Origin: Kribbella capetownensis | GTDB lineage: Bacteria; Actinomycetota; Actinomycetes; Propionibacteriales; Kribbellaceae | Reading direction: 5' to 3' | DNA: 64,000 nucleotides | NCBI RefSeq assembly: GCF_004331485.1 | Contig: NZ_SJKD01000009.1 | Coordinates: 186,001-250,000, forward strand | Part shown: in pieces, positions 49,291 through 59,121 of the stretch | Layout: each line of letters opens with the position of its first letter | Numbering within the stretch: position 1 is the stretch's first letter | Program-made: the position numbers and the translations under genes | Notes under the pieces: generated by a model | Told to the model about the DNA's origin: nothing | What the model saw: only the letters and a program-made list of their open reading frames with translations | Databases searched by the model: none

Positions 49291-50670
49291 GTGCCTTCGA
49301 CATCGGATCCGGTTCGGACTCTCGATCACGATCAGGCGGTAGGACAGCTGCGGGCGTCGTACGAACGGATCCCCGCAGGCAGTCCTGTCCGGCTGGCGAA
49401 GCGCAGTTCCAACCTGTTCCGGCCGAGAACCGAGCTCGACCGGCCCGGCCTCGACGTGTCCGGACTGACCGGCGTGATCGAGGTCGATCCGGTGGCGCGG
49501 ACGGCCGACGTCCAGGGCATGTGCACGTACGAGGACCTGGTCGCGGCGACGCTGCCGCACGGCCTCACCCCGATGGTCGTCCCGCAGCTGAAGACCATCA
49601 CCCTCGGCGGCGCGGTCACCGGGCTCGGCATCGAGTCGTCGTCGTTCCGGGCCGGGCTGCCGCACGAGTCGGTGCTCGAGCTCGACATCCTCACCGGCGC
49701 CGGTCAGCTCGTCACGGCCCGGCCCGAGGGCGAGCACGCGGAGCTGTTCCGCACCTTCCCGAACTCCTACGGCACGCTCGGCTACGCGACCCGGCTGCGG
49801 ATCGAGCTCGACCGCATCTCGCCGTACGTCGCGCTCCGGCATGTGCGGACCGAGCTGGACCGGCTGGGTCCGGTGATCGAGGAGATCGTTGCCTCCGGCA
49901 TGTACGAGGGCGAGCCGGTGCACTTCGTCGACGGAGTGGCGTTCACTCCGTCGGAGGCGTACCTGACGCTCGGCCGCAACAGCGACGCGGCGGTGCGGAC
50001 CAGTGACTACACCGGCCAGCAGATCTACTACCGCTCGATCCAGCAGCGGCCGACCGACTTCCTCACCGCGCACGACTACCTGTGGCGCTGGGACACCGAC
50101 TGGTTCTGGTGCTCGGCCGCGTTCGGTGCGCAGAACCCCTGGGTACGGCGGGTGTGGCCGCGGCGCTGGCGGCGTAGCGACGTGTTCCACAAGATCGTCG
50201 GCTTCGAGAACCGGCACCACGTCGCCGCGCGCCTCAATCGCCGGCGCGGCCACGCCGACCGCGAACGTGTGGTCCAGGACGTCGAGATCCCGGCGTCGCA
50301 GCTGGCCGGGTTCCTGCGCTGGTTCGACGCCGAGGTGGGGATGCGGCCGGTGTGGCTGTGCCCGTTGCGGCTGCGCGGGTCCACCGATTGGCCGCTGTAT
50401 CCGCTGAAGCCCGGCGAGCCGTACGTGAACGTTGGCTTCTGGGGCACCGTGGCCGTGGCCGACGGTGCCGCCGACGGTGACGTGAACCGGGCGATCGAGG
50501 ACGCCGTCGCGCGCTTCGACGGCCACAAGTCGCTGTACTCCGACGCGTACTACGACCGCGACACGTTCGACGGCCTCTACAACGTTCCGGCCCTGAACGC
50601 GGTGAAGAAACGCTACGACCCCGACGCCCGGCTCACCGGGCTCTACGAGAAGGCGGTGACGCGCCGATGA
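49291..50670 (+). CDS. FAD-binding oxidoreductase, TmsA/BfaA-like
   Basis: 459 residues from GTG 49291. N-terminal PCMH/FAD domain: RSSNLFRPR, TADVQGMCTYEDLV, TITLGGAVTGLGIESSSFRAG. It resembles the DHCR24-like flavoenzymes. The next gene, a CFA-type methyltransferase, overlaps by ATGA. In other actinomycetes this pair (tmsA/tmsB, bfaA/bfaB) converts a double bond in oleoyl-phospholipids into a 10-methyl branch: the methyltransferase makes a 10-methylene group and the flavoenzyme reduces it. The role is inferred from the pair. Confidence 0.8.
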   Translation: MPSTSDPVRTLDHDQAVGQLRASYERIPAGSPVRLAKRSSNLFRPRTELDRPGLDVSGLTGVIEVDPVARTADVQGMCTYEDLVAATLPHGLTPMVVPQLKTITLGGAVTGLGIESSSFRAGLPHESVLELDILTGAGQLVTARPEGEHAELFRTFPNSYGTLGYATRLRIELDRISPYVALRHVRTELDRLGPVIEEIVASGMYEGEPVHFVDGVAFTPSEAYLTLGRNSDAAVRTSDYTGQQIYYRSIQQRPTDFLTAHDYLWRWDTDWFWCSAAFGAQNPWVRRVWPRRWRRSDVFHKIVGFENRHHVAARLNRRRGHADRERVVQDVEIPASQLAGFLRWFDAEVGMRPVWLCPLRLRGSTDWPLYPLKPGEPYVNVGFWGTVAVADGAADGDVNRAIEDAVARFDGHKSLYSDAYYDRDTFDGLYNVPALNAVKKRYDPDARLTGLYEKAVTRR

Positions 50671-51953
50671 CGACGCTTGCGACCCAGGTTTCGATTGCCG
50701 ATGCACTCACGACGGTGACCCCGGACGGTCTCCCGTTCCGGTTCACGGCGTACGACGGCAGCGCGACCGGCCCGGAGGATTCGCCGATCCACATGCACCT
50801 CGCCTCCGAGCGTGGCCTGTCCTACGTACTCACGGCGCCCGGCGACCTCGGCCTGGTCCGCGCCTACGTGATGGGTGACCTGGAGATCACCGGCATCCAC
50901 CCGGCCAATCCGTACGAGCTGATGCGGATGATGCTCAACCAGTTGCACTTCGAGCGGCCGACGACGGCGGAGGCGCTGCGGATCGTCCGCGGTCTCGGCT
51001 GGAGCCACCTGAAACCACCGCCGCCCCCGCCGCAGGAGCACCTGCCGAAGTGGCGCCGTGCGTTCGAGGGACTGCGCCACTCGCGGACCCGGGACAAGGC
51101 GGCGATCCACCACCACTACGACGTGTCGAACACGTTCTACGAGTGGATCCTCGGGCCGTCGATGACGTACACATGCGCGGTCTACCCGTCCGCGGACGCG
51201 ACGCTGGAGCAGGCGCAGTACGAGAAGTACGACCTGGTTGCGCGCAAGCTCGATCTGAAGGCGGGGCAGCGGCTGCTCGACGTCGGGTGCGGGTGGGGCG
51301 GCATGGTCCGGCACGCGGCCCGCGAGTACGGCGTCCGCGCGCTGGGGGTCACGTTGTCGTCGGCGCAGGCGGAGTGGGCGTCGGAGGCGATCAAACGCGA
51401 GGGGCTGGAGGATCTGGCCGAAGTACGGTTCCTCGACTACCGCGATGTGCCGGAGCGCGACTTCGACGCGATCAGCTCGATCGGTCTGACCGAGCACATC
51501 GGCGTACGGAACTATCCGTCGTACTTCGGCTTCCTGCTCGACCGGCTCAAGCCCGGCGGCCGGCTGCTGAACCACTGCATCACCCGGCCGGACAACCGCT
51601 TCCGCTCCACTGGCGCGTTCATCGACCGCTACATCTTCCCCGACGGCGAACTGATCGGCTCCGGCCGCATCATCGCCGAAGCCCAGGACGCCGGCTTCGA
51701 GGTCCGCCACTCCGAAAACCTCCGTGAGCACTACGCCCTCACCCTGGCCGCCTGGTCCGACAACCTCCAGACCCACTGGGACGAAGCCGTCGCCGAAGTA
51801 GGCCACCCCATCGCCAAGATCTGGGGCCTCTACCTAGCCGCCTGCCGAGTCGGCTTCGAACGCAACAACACCCAACTCCACCAATTCCTGGCCGTAAAGC
51901 TAGACCCCAACCACAACGCCCACTTTCCCCTCCGCCCCACCTGGCTCACCTGA
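50667..51953 (+). CDS. cyclopropane-fatty-acid-synthase family methyltransferase, TmsB/BfaB-like
   Basis: 428 residues. N-terminal lipid-binding part, a Pro-rich linker (KPPPPPPQEH) and the SAM domain from about 150: HHHYDVSNTFYEWIL, RLLDVGCGWGGMVRHAA, and the SSIGLTEHIG motif with the bicarbonate-site Glu. C-terminus HNAHFPLRPTWLT. It follows the flavoenzyme with an ATGA overlap. It should add a methylene to unsaturated phospholipid acyl chains. The adjacent flavoenzyme argues for 10-methyl products rather than a cyclopropane. Confidence 0.87.
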   Translation: MTTLATQVSIADALTTVTPDGLPFRFTAYDGSATGPEDSPIHMHLASERGLSYVLTAPGDLGLVRAYVMGDLEITGIHPANPYELMRMMLNQLHFERPTTAEALRIVRGLGWSHLKPPPPPPQEHLPKWRRAFEGLRHSRTRDKAAIHHHYDVSNTFYEWILGPSMTYTCAVYPSADATLEQAQYEKYDLVARKLDLKAGQRLLDVGCGWGGMVRHAAREYGVRALGVTLSSAQAEWASEAIKREGLEDLAEVRFLDYRDVPERDFDAISSIGLTEHIGVRNYPSYFGFLLDRLKPGGRLLNHCITRPDNRFRSTGAFIDRYIFPDGELIGSGRIIAEAQDAGFEVRHSENLREHYALTLAAWSDNLQTHWDEAVAEVGHPIAKIWGLYLAACRVGFERNNTQLHQFLAVKLDPNHNAHFPLRPTWLT

Positions 51954-52473
51954 CCCGAGCGTTCCAGCCCGCCGGCGGTACCAGCGCTGGAGTCCTCTGC
52001 GTCACCTGCACCCGGGTGGCCAGCATCAGCGACTCGTCCGCGAGCCGGAGCGTCACGGAGAACCGGCGGTCGGGATAGGCCGACGCGAGCCGCGCCGACC
52101 AGGTCTCGACCAACACACTGCCGAGCTGCTGCACAACGTCCTCCTGCACGTTCGCAGTCGCTGGCCGGACGCCGAACAGATACTCCAACTCGAAGAAATT
52201 GAAGCTGTCGACCGCCTCGGCCCACGACCCGCGCGGCTCGTCGCGGCTCGCAGCAATCGCAGCTGCGAGCCGTTCGGCAATGTACGCCTCGTCGTCTCCG
52301 TTGAGGGCTAGGAATACCGCCCCGTGCTGCTCCACCAGCTTCGGCCAGTACAGCCATCCGTACACCAGCGCGTCGACCGCCGAACCGATCTCCCCGAAGT
52401 ACTCGACCGGATCCTCGGACTCCACCTCAGGAAACGAAACCTGGAAGAGCCTGCGCACAGCCGCGGCGTCCAT
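51946..52473 (-). CDS. candidate immunity protein for the RHS toxin
   Basis: 175 residues, acidic, cytosolic. ATG immediately follows the TAG of the RHS toxin gene with GGAGATTAG as ribosome site, so it is translated with it. No known motif is evident; segments include FPEVESEDPVEYFGEIG and FNFFELEYLFGV. Position, acidity and size are those of a cognate immunity protein. Direct evidence of binding is lacking. Its end overlaps the convergent methyltransferase gene by 8 bases. Confidence 0.6.
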   Translation of the reverse strand: MDAAAVRRLFQVSFPEVESEDPVEYFGEIGSAVDALVYGWLYWPKLVEQHGAVFLALNGDDEAYIAERLAAAIAASRDEPRGSWAEAVDSFNFFELEYLFGVRPATANVQEDVVQQLGSVLVETWSARLASAYPDRRFSVTLRLADESLMLATRVQVTQRTPALVPPAGWNARVR

Positions 52474-55400
52474 CTAATCTCCATCTAGATAACCCGGCGG
52501 AATTCGATCCGGGATTTGCGCCCCCGGGATGGCCTTACCTCTGCCCTTAGGGTAGTAGAGCGGCGGATTCATCCCGGAGTGCGGCCCACCTGTACCGCGG
52601 AAGCGCGGGCCTGGCTGCCAACCCGCCGGGTGACGATCGTTCTTGATCCAGGTCTGGTACCTGGTCACAACGCCGTTCGCGTCCCGCTCGAACACAGTAT
52701 GGTCGCCTGTTGCGTTCTCATCCGGAGACAGTCCCTGCGCGCGACTACGCTTGGCAGCCTCCGCCACTTCGTCCTCGCCGCCACAGTTGTGGACGAGCAC
52801 CGGCGTCGCGCCGGCCATCACGTAGTAGGTATGCGGGCCTGCCACCGTCAGGTTGTGGACTCGGGCGACAGCCTCGTACCGGGTCTGCGCCACAACCCGT
52901 GCCGGCGCCGAGGATTCAAGGCTCGACAGTTCGTCACCCGAGACGAGGCCGGCCGCAGCGACCCACTGCTGCGGGCCAGGCAGATAGAACGGATGCCCAT
53001 CGGTCGCCACGAGGTGCTGCACTCGCTGCGAATCAGCACCCTTCGCCGAGACCGCGATATCGACGAGTTCCTTGGTGCCCTGGCCGATGATGGTAGCGAC
53101 GACCGGATGCGGTGCAACTCCTCCGGTGCTGGGGTCTGACGCCAGGACCGCGTCACCGACTTCGATTTTCTCGATCGGTTTGGTCTTCCCGTTCGCGAGG
53201 AGCACCAAGGTCCCGGGTTTGAACGAGTTACATCGTGCGACGGCTTTGAGTTCGTCTTCGGCTTTGTGGACTCCCTTGATGCCGTCGATGGCTTCGCCGG
53301 CGAGGTCTTTGATGCGGCCTACGAGTTTCCAGGCTTTTTTGAGGCGCCAGGCGTATTTGGTGATGAGTTTGCCGGCTATGCCGCCGGCGAAGGAGGACAA
53401 GACGGTGACGCCGGTGGAGATGCAGGCGCCGATGTCGCCGTTGGTGAAGCAGTTGAGGGCGTCGGTGATGCCCAGTTCGTCGGCGACGATCTTGACCAGG
53501 TCCTTGATGACCTTCTTGACGTGCTCCTTGGCCTCCTTGACCTTCTGCGTGTGGTGGGAGATCTCGGTCTCCGCCGCACTGCTCGTCCCCTTGGCGTCGT
53601 TGTCCTTGCTGGAGACGGTGGGTGTCGTCTTGGTCGGCTTGGTGTCCTGCGGCCCAGGGACGTGCGAACCCGGTCCCCTGGTCTCGAAGCCGTCGGCGCC
53701 CTTGCCGCCGACGAACATCATTCCGTCGGGGTCGCTGAAGGTCGCCGGGCTGTTGTTCGAGTAGGCGTAGGCGTTCAGCGTCTGCGGGTCCGAGATGTCG
53801 ACCAGCGGGTCCACACTGATGAACCGGCCGAGCTTGGCGTCGTACTCGCGTGCACCGAGATGAGTGAGCCCGGTCGATGGATCATCGACACCGTTGACGA
53901 AGCCGTGCGAGTTCGGCTCCCAGGTCGGCGACGGCGTACCGCGTGAGTTGCCGAACGGGTCCATGAAGCGTCGCGAGACGGTCGTCGACAGGCCGTCCAC
54001 GGAGACCGACGCCGTGCCGTGCGGATCCGACATCAGGTACTCGACCGAGGAGCTGTTGTTGCGCATGGCAATCGTCGCGCCGTTGAAGTCGTAGTACCGG
54101 GTGGAGCTGGCCACGTCCGTGGCCTTGTCCCAGCGGACCTCGGCCGAGGCGAGGTAGAGCGTCGCACCCTGAGGATCGTGGCGGATCAACCGGCTGCCGT
54201 CCGCGTCGTACACGAAGCTGGTGTCGCCGCCCGGGCCGCTGACGGACGCCAGGTGGCCTTCCGCGTCCCAGCTGAAGGTGTCCGTGTCACCGCCGACCGT
54301 CCGGGTCGACATGTTGCCGGCCGCGTCATACCCGTAGGTGTCAGCCGACGTCCCGCCAGGCCCGGCGGTCGACACACCTGTCACGGCATGCGGCCGGACC
54401 GCGGTCGCCCCCGGATACGCGTACGTCGACGTCGTGTCCCCCGCCACCTTGTGGTCAACCAACCCAGTCCGGTTGCCCGAGGCATCGTACGAGTACGACT
54501 GCCAGTACGGCGCAGGCCCGCCCAACGTCGACGCAGACCGCGCCGTCGCGCACGAACTGGCCGGCGTCCAGGCCTCACTCGTCCGCTGTAGGTAGTCCGT
54601 CGCGAAGCACTGCAGATCCGTCGACGTCGCGAACTGGTGCGAGATCGACGTGACGTTCGACGCGTCGTCGTACCCGTAGACGAAGGTGTCGTCGGTCTGC
54701 AGGACGCTCTCGCGGTCGACCTTCATCTTGGCCAGCCGCCGCGTCCCCTGCTCGTACTCGAAGGACTGGTACACGGACTTGCCGGTCTGCTGACCGAGGT
54801 TGTACTGCAGCGGATCGCCGTACTCGCCGTACTTGGTCGCGCTGACGTACGCCTGCCAGCCACCCATCTTGGCGACGTTGCCGGCCGCGTCGTAGGACAG
54901 ATCGACCGTCTCGTCCGGCAGGCCCGGCGTGGTCGGCAGCTTCGCCTTCTTGACGCTGCCGTCCGGGTTGTACTGCGTCGTACTCGTGTACGTCCCGGCC
55001 AGCTTCCCCTCGGACGCCGGAATGACGACCTGGGTCCCCACCGGGCGATCCATCGTGTCGTACCCGGTGATCGCCGACACGTAGTTGTTGCCGCTGATCG
55101 TCCGCGTCGACGAGGTCAGCAGTCCCTTGCCGAGCGTGTCGTACACCCAGCTGGACAGCACCGGCCCGGTCGCCGATCCGTTGCGTACGGCGGTCTTGCG
55201 GTCGAGCTCGTCGTAGGAGAAGAACAGCTCCTGACCTCGCGCGTCCTTGGTGGACGTCACCCGATCCGCCGCGTCGTACGCCGAGGTCGTGGTCCCCTTG
55301 TCCGGGTCCTCGGCCCGGATCTGACGCCCGCGCAGGTCGTACCCGTACCGCCACACGCTGCCCGCCGGGTTGGTCACCGTCTCCAGCTGGTCGTCCGGTG

Positions 55401-58400
55401 TGTAGGTGTACTTCGTCGAGTCGTAGTCACCACCCGCCGCACGCCCATGGAACTGCCGCAGCTCCGTCACCTTGCCCCGGGCATCGATCATGTTGATCGA
55501 GGTGGTCGCGCCGGCCGGTGGAATCGTCGCCACTGCGTTCCCGCCGTAGATCGTCTCCGTCCGCCACTGCTCGGCGTTCTGGACGACGAACTGGGACGAG
55601 ACGAGCCTGTTCGCGCCGTCGTAGGTGTTGAGCGTCCGCGCCGGCAGATTCGGCTCATTGGCGTCGAACAGGACGTTCGACGGCGCCGCCGTGTCGTAGT
55701 ACGGCCCGTCCTGGCTTGCGACGTTGCCGCGCTCGTCGTACCTCGTGTCGATCAGCACCCGGCCGACGCCGGTGGCCGCCGGGGTCTGCACCTGCCGCTG
55801 GCGCAAGAGGCCGTCGAACAGCGTGCGCGTCGTCTTGTACGTGCCGTCGGGCTTGAGTTCCTGCGTTGCGACAACGGTCGGCGCAGTCTTGGACACCGAG
55901 TAGCTGAAGATCATCGAGGCGGTCGCACCACCGGACTTCGACCGGTTCGGCAGCCAGACCCCGGTCAGTCGACCGAGGGCGTCGTACTCGAGATCGGTGC
56001 GGCGCAGGTTCGGGTCGACCTCGGCCAGGGTCGCTCCCCAGGCCGGCGAGATCGAGGTGGTGCTGACGAAGCCCTTGGCATCCGTCGTCGACCTGGCCGT
56101 CACCGGACCGCCGGTCGCGGGTGTGAACGCGACCTTGCTCGTACGCCGGCCCAGGCCGTCGTACGTCTCGATGATCCGGCCGAGCGTGTCGTAGACCGTC
56201 CGCGACCGCTGCTCGTACACCGGGCCGGACGTCCACCCGCTCATGGTCTCGACCTTGGACACGAGACCGCGCACGGGCGCGTCCGTGAGGCCGGCGTTGC
56301 CGTCGTAGTAGCTGCGCTGGTCCGAGATGACCTGGGCCGGCCGGCTCGGTGTCGTGCCGCATGCGACCGACACCTTCTCCTCCCGGCTCACCGGGCTGAG
56401 CAACCACAGGCCGGTGTTCCGGTTGTAGGTGTACCGGATGCAACGGTCGTCAGAGGTGGTGGACAGATCGCCCAGATCGTCGACCTGGGTGGGCAGACCG
56501 ACCGAGTCGAACGTGGTCACTGTTCCCGCCGTGCGGTAGCTCCCACTGCTCAACCGAGTCCGTGTCACCGAGGACTTCGTCCGCAGGATCATGGCCGTCT
56601 CGCCATCCACGGATCCGGTCGCCACCACCCACGGCGTGGAGATGGTTCCCTCGACCTCTGCCCCGCCGGCGCCGTTGTAGGTGATCTGCTCACGGACGAA
56701 ACCGTTGTACCGGTTGGCGTCCTCGACCGTGCCGCCCTGGCTGTCGGTCACGATGACCGTCTTCTTCGTCGTACCGGCCGCGTCGAGACGGTCGTCGTGC
56801 ATACCCCGGAAGAAGAGGTACTGCGTCTGTGTCTGGTCAGCCGGTGGGCCGGACTTCACGTTGACCTTGGAGTACCCGCGCCAGTCACCCCAGCTGCGGT
56901 ACTTCAGCAGCGTCAACTCGTTGTCGTCGAAGTGCCAGGCCGGTGTGCCGAGATACTCGTACGACGTCAACTGGTCCGGAGCATCCGTGGAGTTGTCGTC
57001 GACCGCGATCGACCTGACCACGTACTTGTTGAACCACTGCAGTGTCGGCGCGGCGCCGCCTTCGATCGTCCAGTAGACCGGGAAACACAGTCTGGTGCTG
57101 GTCGCGGGACTGGCCGGCTTGGAGGTCGGCGTGCAGTCCGCGTCGCTGTAGTTGACGTTGGTGATCTGGCCGGACTCCGACTGGATCGACGACACCCGGT
57201 ACTTGACCATCGCCGGGGCACCGTCACCGATCGCGTCGACCCGGTTCGGCTTGTCGATTCCCGTGAACGTCACGCTGGGGTTGGTCAACGCCGTGCCGAC
57301 TCGGCCCTGGTGCGTGATCGAGCGCAGGAACAACGACGGAGCCACATCGGTCGCCGGATAGTCCTGGGTCAGGGTCCAGGTGTCGATCGGGTTGTACCTG
57401 TTGTTGCTGCCGAGGACCTCGGTGTTGATGGTGGTCAGCCGCTTGCGGGTGAAGAACGACGGCGACGTGCGGTTGGGGCACGTCGTGGCCGACGTACAGA
57501 GCTGGTCGAACGGCGTGTCCGGCCAGCGGGACGCGGTGGCCGCGGTCAGCTGGGCCGGATCACACGCCAGCGCGGCGTCGGGCAGGCACCGCTCCGAGAC
57601 CCCGAACCACACCCGTGCCGGCGCGGCCGTGGTCGTCTCGGTGCTTCCTGCAACCTTCCCGTAGTCGATGATCCACGGATAGCTGGCGCGCTGGTAGATC
57701 GAGACGCCGGTGTTGTTGTTGCGGCCGTAGTAGTTGCTCTCCTGGATGTAGCGGTAGCTCATCAGGTTGTTGCTGAGGTCAACGACCCGGTCGACGTTCC
57801 AGCGCCACGCCTGGGTGCAGTACGACGCGGCGAACGTGGTCTGGTGGCAGGGTTCGCCGGCCTGGTTGCCGAAGACCGGAACCGTGCTGACCGAGTCGGC
57901 GCGGGCGTCGCCCGGAACCTGCGGGTTGAGACCGAACGAGTACTTGGACCCGTCGGTCGTCGTGACCTGCCAGTACTCGCCGTCCTTGGCGCCGTTGGTG
58001 GCACCGTACAAACGCTGGACCAGGGTTCCGTCGTCGTTCTTCAGCCGGAACGTGTCGACCCGCGGCGTCGTGGTGCTGCTGATCTTCAGCAGCTCACCGG
58101 TGTGACTGCCCAGGGAAAGGACCGCGTTGTCGGTCTTCCAGCACAGGTCGCCGGTCTTGACCGTGGTGTTGCTACCGGTCATGTCGTCGGCGCACGACAC
58201 GTACTTGCGTTCGATGTAGCCGGGCTCTAGAGAGTGCCCCTGGCCAATCCACGAGGTCTGGTTGTTGGTCGATGCGACCTGCCCGTCGACCGACCCCGAG
58301 CTGTAGCTGATCGACAGCTCAGGCTTCGGGCCCGCGGTGCCCGGCGGCACCCGCAACGGGTAGCTCCAGGTGAAGTCGCCGGTCTGAGCGCCGACGTTCC

Positions 58401-59112
58401 ACATCGAGGACGGAGAGAGCGTCGTCGCGGCGTACGAGCCGGCCGGGCCGGAGGCGCCGGCGGTCACGGCGAAGGTCGAGGCCTGCTTGCCGGTCAGTTC
58501 GACCTCACCGGAGACGACCTTCGTGTCGACGTCGTTCTTCGCCCCGGCGACCTCCTGCTCCTGGGTGCAGGTGGTCGCGCAGCTCAGTCGCACCAGACGC
58601 AGCCGGGACGACCAGTCACCGCCGTAGGCGTCGGCGAACTTCGAATAGTCGACCTGCACCTTCACCTTCGCGGGCGCGGCGGCCTGGGCATCGGTCCGGG
58701 ACAACCGCATCGCGATTCCCGCGACGCCGAGGTCCTTGCCAGCGGCCTGGCTGAGCACCTCCAGCCGAGCGGTCGGCGCCGCCGTGCTCCGGGCCGTCGA
58801 GTTGACGGCCGCGGAGACCGGCGACGTGGCCGCGACCTTGCTCTGCAGCGAGGTCCCGATGGTCGAGACCGAAGCCACCGGCCAGACCGGTGCCGACGTC
58901 TTGGCTGCTACGGCCCGGTCGACCGGCCGCTTCGCTGCGGGCACGAAGGCCTTGCCCGGAGTGGGCTTCTCCTGCTGCACCGCCGGCGCCGGCCGGTTGG
59001 GTGTCTTGGCCTGGGCCTCGGGGACGTACGACCCCACACCAGCGACCAGGCTGATGCCGAGCAGAGTGACCAACGCGGCCGTGCTGCGCCGCTTGGAGTG
59101 AAGAGATCGCAT
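52474..59112 (-). CDS. secreted RHS/YD-repeat polymorphic toxin with Hint domain
   Basis: 2212 residues. A signal peptide (1-35, ending AQA) leads into an SpvB/TcdB-like N-terminal region (GDFTWSYPLRVPPG). Many YD repeats follow from about 950 (YDALGRLTG, YDERGNVAS, YDLRGRQIR, YDELDRKTA). The RHS core end is LGAREYDAKLGRFISVDPL plus NAYAYSNNSPATFSDPDG near 1750-1830. Next is a helical linker, then a pretoxin Hint domain at 1961-2109 (CNSFKPGTLVLLANG, TDGHPFYLP, HTYYVMAG, VLVHN). The last 103 residues (2110-2212) are a separate toxin candidate. Hint should cut itself to release it. Immunity gene adjacent. Confidence 0.9.
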   Translation of the reverse strand: MRSLHSKRRSTAALVTLLGISLVAGVGSYVPEAQAKTPNRPAPAVQQEKPTPGKAFVPAAKRPVDRAVAAKTSAPVWPVASVSTIGTSLQSKVAATSPVSAAVNSTARSTAAPTARLEVLSQAAGKDLGVAGIAMRLSRTDAQAAAPAKVKVQVDYSKFADAYGGDWSSRLRLVRLSCATTCTQEQEVAGAKNDVDTKVVSGEVELTGKQASTFAVTAGASGPAGSYAATTLSPSSMWNVGAQTGDFTWSYPLRVPPGTAGPKPELSISYSSGSVDGQVASTNNQTSWIGQGHSLEPGYIERKYVSCADDMTGSNTTVKTGDLCWKTDNAVLSLGSHTGELLKISSTTTPRVDTFRLKNDDGTLVQRLYGATNGAKDGEYWQVTTTDGSKYSFGLNPQVPGDARADSVSTVPVFGNQAGEPCHQTTFAASYCTQAWRWNVDRVVDLSNNLMSYRYIQESNYYGRNNNTGVSIYQRASYPWIIDYGKVAGSTETTTAAPARVWFGVSERCLPDAALACDPAQLTAATASRWPDTPFDQLCTSATTCPNRTSPSFFTRKRLTTINTEVLGSNNRYNPIDTWTLTQDYPATDVAPSLFLRSITHQGRVGTALTNPSVTFTGIDKPNRVDAIGDGAPAMVKYRVSSIQSESGQITNVNYSDADCTPTSKPASPATSTRLCFPVYWTIEGGAAPTLQWFNKYVVRSIAVDDNSTDAPDQLTSYEYLGTPAWHFDDNELTLLKYRSWGDWRGYSKVNVKSGPPADQTQTQYLFFRGMHDDRLDAAGTTKKTVIVTDSQGGTVEDANRYNGFVREQITYNGAGGAEVEGTISTPWVVATGSVDGETAMILRTKSSVTRTRLSSGSYRTAGTVTTFDSVGLPTQVDDLGDLSTTSDDRCIRYTYNRNTGLWLLSPVSREEKVSVACGTTPSRPAQVISDQRSYYDGNAGLTDAPVRGLVSKVETMSGWTSGPVYEQRSRTVYDTLGRIIETYDGLGRRTSKVAFTPATGGPVTARSTTDAKGFVSTTSISPAWGATLAEVDPNLRRTDLEYDALGRLTGVWLPNRSKSGGATASMIFSYSVSKTAPTVVATQELKPDGTYKTTRTLFDGLLRQRQVQTPAATGVGRVLIDTRYDERGNVASQDGPYYDTAAPSNVLFDANEPNLPARTLNTYDGANRLVSSQFVVQNAEQWRTETIYGGNAVATIPPAGATTSINMIDARGKVTELRQFHGRAAGGDYDSTKYTYTPDDQLETVTNPAGSVWRYGYDLRGRQIRAEDPDKGTTTSAYDAADRVTSTKDARGQELFFSYDELDRKTAVRNGSATGPVLSSWVYDTLGKGLLTSSTRTISGNNYVSAITGYDTMDRPVGTQVVIPASEGKLAGTYTSTTQYNPDGSVKKAKLPTTPGLPDETVDLSYDAAGNVAKMGGWQAYVSATKYGEYGDPLQYNLGQQTGKSVYQSFEYEQGTRRLAKMKVDRESVLQTDDTFVYGYDDASNVTSISHQFATSTDLQCFATDYLQRTSEAWTPASSCATARSASTLGGPAPYWQSYSYDASGNRTGLVDHKVAGDTTSTYAYPGATAVRPHAVTGVSTAGPGGTSADTYGYDAAGNMSTRTVGGDTDTFSWDAEGHLASVSGPGGDTSFVYDADGSRLIRHDPQGATLYLASAEVRWDKATDVASSTRYYDFNGATIAMRNNSSSVEYLMSDPHGTASVSVDGLSTTVSRRFMDPFGNSRGTPSPTWEPNSHGFVNGVDDPSTGLTHLGAREYDAKLGRFISVDPLVDISDPQTLNAYAYSNNSPATFSDPDGMMFVGGKGADGFETRGPGSHVPGPQDTKPTKTTPTVSSKDNDAKGTSSAAETEISHHTQKVKEAKEHVKKVIKDLVKIVADELGITDALNCFTNGDIGACISTGVTVLSSFAGGIAGKLITKYAWRLKKAWKLVGRIKDLAGEAIDGIKGVHKAEDELKAVARCNSFKPGTLVLLANGKTKPIEKIEVGDAVLASDPSTGGVAPHPVVATIIGQGTKELVDIAVSAKGADSQRVQHLVATDGHPFYLPGPQQWVAAAGLVSGDELSSLESSAPARVVAQTRYEAVARVHNLTVAGPHTYYVMAGATPVLVHNCGGEDEVAEAAKRSRAQGLSPDENATGDHTVFERDANGVVTRYQTWIKNDRHPAGWQPGPRFRGTGGPHSGMNPPLYYPKGRGKAIPGAQIPDRIPPGYLDGD

Positions 59113-59121
59113 GCAGGTTCC

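Noticed and set aside
54637..58230. 1197-codon open frame antisense to the RHS gene
   Set aside because: Arg-rich, motif-free shadow of a very long high-GC gene on the other strand.
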